64,000 nucleotides of DNA from the IMG/VR virus record IMGVR_UViG_3300009506_000006, positions 1-64,000 of that record; one strand, 5' to 3'. Below the pieces are notes generated by a model. It saw only the letters and a list, made by a program, of their open reading frames with translations, searched no databases and was not told where the DNA came from. Of the stretch, positions 62,644 to 64,000 are shown piece by piece. A program made the position numbers and the translations under genes. The DNA is from a virus. Position 1 is the first letter of the stretch, and every line of letters begins with the position of its first letter.

Positions 62644-63447
62644 CTATCGATCGACCAAGCGAGACACCATGGCAGCATGATATGTGCGTGCCTGATGACT
62701 CCAACCTTCTTCCTCGGTTTCACCGATGATTAAACGAATAACTCCAATATCGATGGATCCGTCACATTCCTCATCGCCATATTTGTCGCCGTATGCTTTC
62801 CAGCCTGGCAACGTCATGACAGAGCCCCAGCTATTTTGTGCAAACAGGTAATAGTGCACATGACCCCAGATTAACAAATCAGCCCACTTGGCACCGGTTT
62901 TTTCGTAATGCGCTTTGAGCGCTTTGTTGAGTACTTCCCACATCAGTGATCTTAGCGGGCCTGTCGCGCGCCCGTGTGGTATGATCGAGCGACTGACTTT
63001 GTGTCGACCTTGCATATGAAACCAGCCGTTGATTCTAGTGTTTAACTTGCGCAGGATTGTGACCTGTACATTTTCGTTCCATATTTCACGGTGTTTTTCC
63101 CGGATCATGGATGCTGCGAATTCTTCGAGCTGCTGTTCTTGGAGGTGCGTGTGGATGCGTGTGCCTGTAAGCAAAATATATTCACGTACGGCGCCCCACA
63201 TGACAAGAGATGTTACAGATTTTTCATATTGGCTGACCAGGCGTGAATCGTCGATATCGAGCTTGATGTTGACCCCTTCGCTGATGTCTCCAAGATGCAC
63301 GACAACATCTGGACGCTTTCCAAACCAACCAATACAATCAATCCAGGTTTCGAAGATTCTCTTTTGGATGGGATTTTGAGGATATGGTGTAAGACCAACC
63401 GGGCTTCCACAGTGTGTGTCGGAGATCAACGCCCAGGTCTGAGACAT
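62644..63447 (-). CDS. metallophosphoesterase
   Basis: 267 aa. ALISDTHCGSPVG (D-x-H), VVVHLGDISEGV (GD), LLTGTRIHTHLQEQ (GNH-like position is altered to GTR), LIWGHVHYYLFA (GHxH). Calcineurin-like phosphoesterase of phage type; might act on nucleic acids or nucleotides. Just downstream of the holin-like gene. Confidence 0.82.
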   Translation of the reverse strand: MSQTWALISDTHCGSPVGLTPYPQNPIQKRIFETWIDCIGWFGKRPDVVVHLGDISEGVNIKLDIDDSRLVSQYEKSVTSLVMWGAVREYILLTGTRIHTHLQEQQLEEFAASMIREKHREIWNENVQVTILRKLNTRINGWFHMQGRHKVSRSIIPHGRATGPLRSLMWEVLNKALKAHYEKTGAKWADLLIWGHVHYYLFAQNSWGSVMTLPGWKAYGDKYGDEECDGSIDIGVIRLIIGETEEEGWSHQARTYHAAMVSRLVDR

Positions 63448-63448
63448 G

Positions 63449-63652
63449 TCATTGTCCCTTTTTGGCCATACCGCGCGAGATCGAATATCCGAAAGCGCTG
63501 GCCACCATGGCGACAACACCGCCGATTTGTGTTACAGCTCGTGTGACTGAATCGGCCTTTTCCGGCGTCAACACATCGGTTGTAGCCAGAATACCGATAA
63601 TTTGAATGGCGACAGTTACCCAAAATTCAGTAGTACGATATCCGGGGCGCAT
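63449..63652 (-). CDS. holin-like membrane protein
   Basis: 67 aa: TEFWVTVAIQIIGILATTDV, a Lys/Asp-rich turn, then AVTQIGGVVAMVASAFGYSI and SRGMAKKG. Two spans with a basic end; I recognise the pattern from phage proteins placed in lysis cassettes. Confidence 0.7.
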   Translation of the reverse strand: MRPGYRTTEFWVTVAIQIIGILATTDVLTPEKADSVTRAVTQIGGVVAMVASAFGYSISRGMAKKGQ

Positions 63653-63654
63653 AG

Positions 63655-64000
63655 CTAATCTTTCCTCATGTTATTCATGTGTTTGATTAGTTGAATTTGT
63701 TCTTGACGCAACGACTTGATTTCTTCAAGAATAGCAGTTGTGCGGGTTTCCTGCTTTTGTGATATTTGGACTGTAGTTGATACCTGCGTGAGCTCTTTAC
63801 CGATGCCTTCCAGCTTGTCGGACATTTTACTCATGTAATGCCAATTAAAAATGACTAATCCGATTAGGATGGGTGCAATGACACTGACGAACCATGTGGC
63901 ATTGCGAGTTGAAACAGAACGACTTTCGTTTTGAGTTTGCCGCTGTGAGAGATCCTTGACCGTGGATTCACAATCATCCAACCGCTTCTTGCATATTGGA
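63655..64000 (-). CDS. membrane-anchored coiled-coil protein, N-terminus outside window
   Basis: Open to the right edge (codons to 63999); at least 114 aa visible. Helical start (CKKRLDDCESTVKDLSQRQ), one span (WFVSVIAPILIGLVIFNWHY), then a second coiled coil to the C-terminus. Could be the i-spanin or holin partner in a lysis cassette. Confidence 0.6.
   Translation of the reverse strand, partial: PICKKRLDDCESTVKDLSQRQTQNESRSVSTRNATWFVSVIAPILIGLVIFNWHYMSKMSDKLEGIGKELTQVSTTVQISQKQETRTTAILEEIKSLRQEQIQLIKHMNNMRKD

Overview
The window is a large tailed-phage (Caudoviricetes) genome segment in its non-integrated form. Evidence: terminase small and large subunits, portal, scaffold-like protein, a P22-type coat protein, a holin-like protein, a CI/Cro-like switch, an excisionase-like protein, a tyrosine integrase and an attP whose core is the 3' half of a tRNA-Lys(CTT) gene. 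Signal peptides and lipoboxes on several products suggest a Gram-negative host. Tail genes are not seen and presumably lie off the left edge.

Layout. 1-3.9 kb: head genes on the minus strand (exported structural protein running off the left edge, two small proteins, coat, scaffold). 3.9-7.4 kb: terS-terL-portal on the plus strand, diverging from the scaffold gene at one palindromic promoter/operator. 7.4-24.9 kb: almost all minus-strand small genes, including a tandem array of about six paralogues (C-terminal KERLL), tRNA-Gly, a MoxR ATPase / unknown / VWA-metallopeptidase module, a release-factor-like protein, DUF1937 and DUF2958 proteins. 24.9-33.6 kb: a visibly GC-richer stretch with long non-coding structured segments (75-bp tandem repeats, long inverted repeats, a roughly 550-nt multibranched fold at 29.1-29.7 kb), a protein whose C-terminal half resembles the ring nuclease Csx16, a 565-aa zinc-finger protein, tiny membrane proteins, SSB and RNase HI. 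34.0-34.2 kb: six palindromic iterons at exact 22-bp spacing. 35.2-35.7 kb: tRNA-Pro and a circularly permuted tRNA-Gln-like gene. 36-43 kb: VRR-NUC nuclease, DnaQ-like exonuclease, UvrD-like helicase, an AT-rich possible origin, and a primase. 43-50 kb: an expansion of small zinc-binding proteins, a MazG-like pyrophosphohydrolase and a lipoprotein. 50-53 kb: coiled-coil DNA-binding protein, a structured non-coding segment bounded by 22-bp inverted repeats, and a SNF2-type helicase. 54.7-58.7 kb: lysogeny module (two XRE regulators, excisionase-like, integrase, three tRNA or tRNA-like genes, attP). 58.7-64 kb: another cluster of small SH3-like proteins, a lipoprotein, a metallophosphoesterase and a holin-like protein.

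Regulation. A palindrome close to TCTTAC-N5-GTAAGA recurs at about 14 places. At several it sits inside a TTGACA-17-TAAGAN promoter, including the divergent promoters between the two XRE regulators, between scaffold and terS, and in front of several minus-strand operons. This suggests one repressor silences dispersed promoters during lysogeny.

Three small-gene families (KERLL-tailed, CxxCG...H zinc, and CIK/SH3-like) account for about 32 genes in the window. Their products are not assignable to known functions from sequence alone. Coordinates of starts were chosen by Shine-Dalgarno position and by ATGA-type overlaps with the upstream gene.
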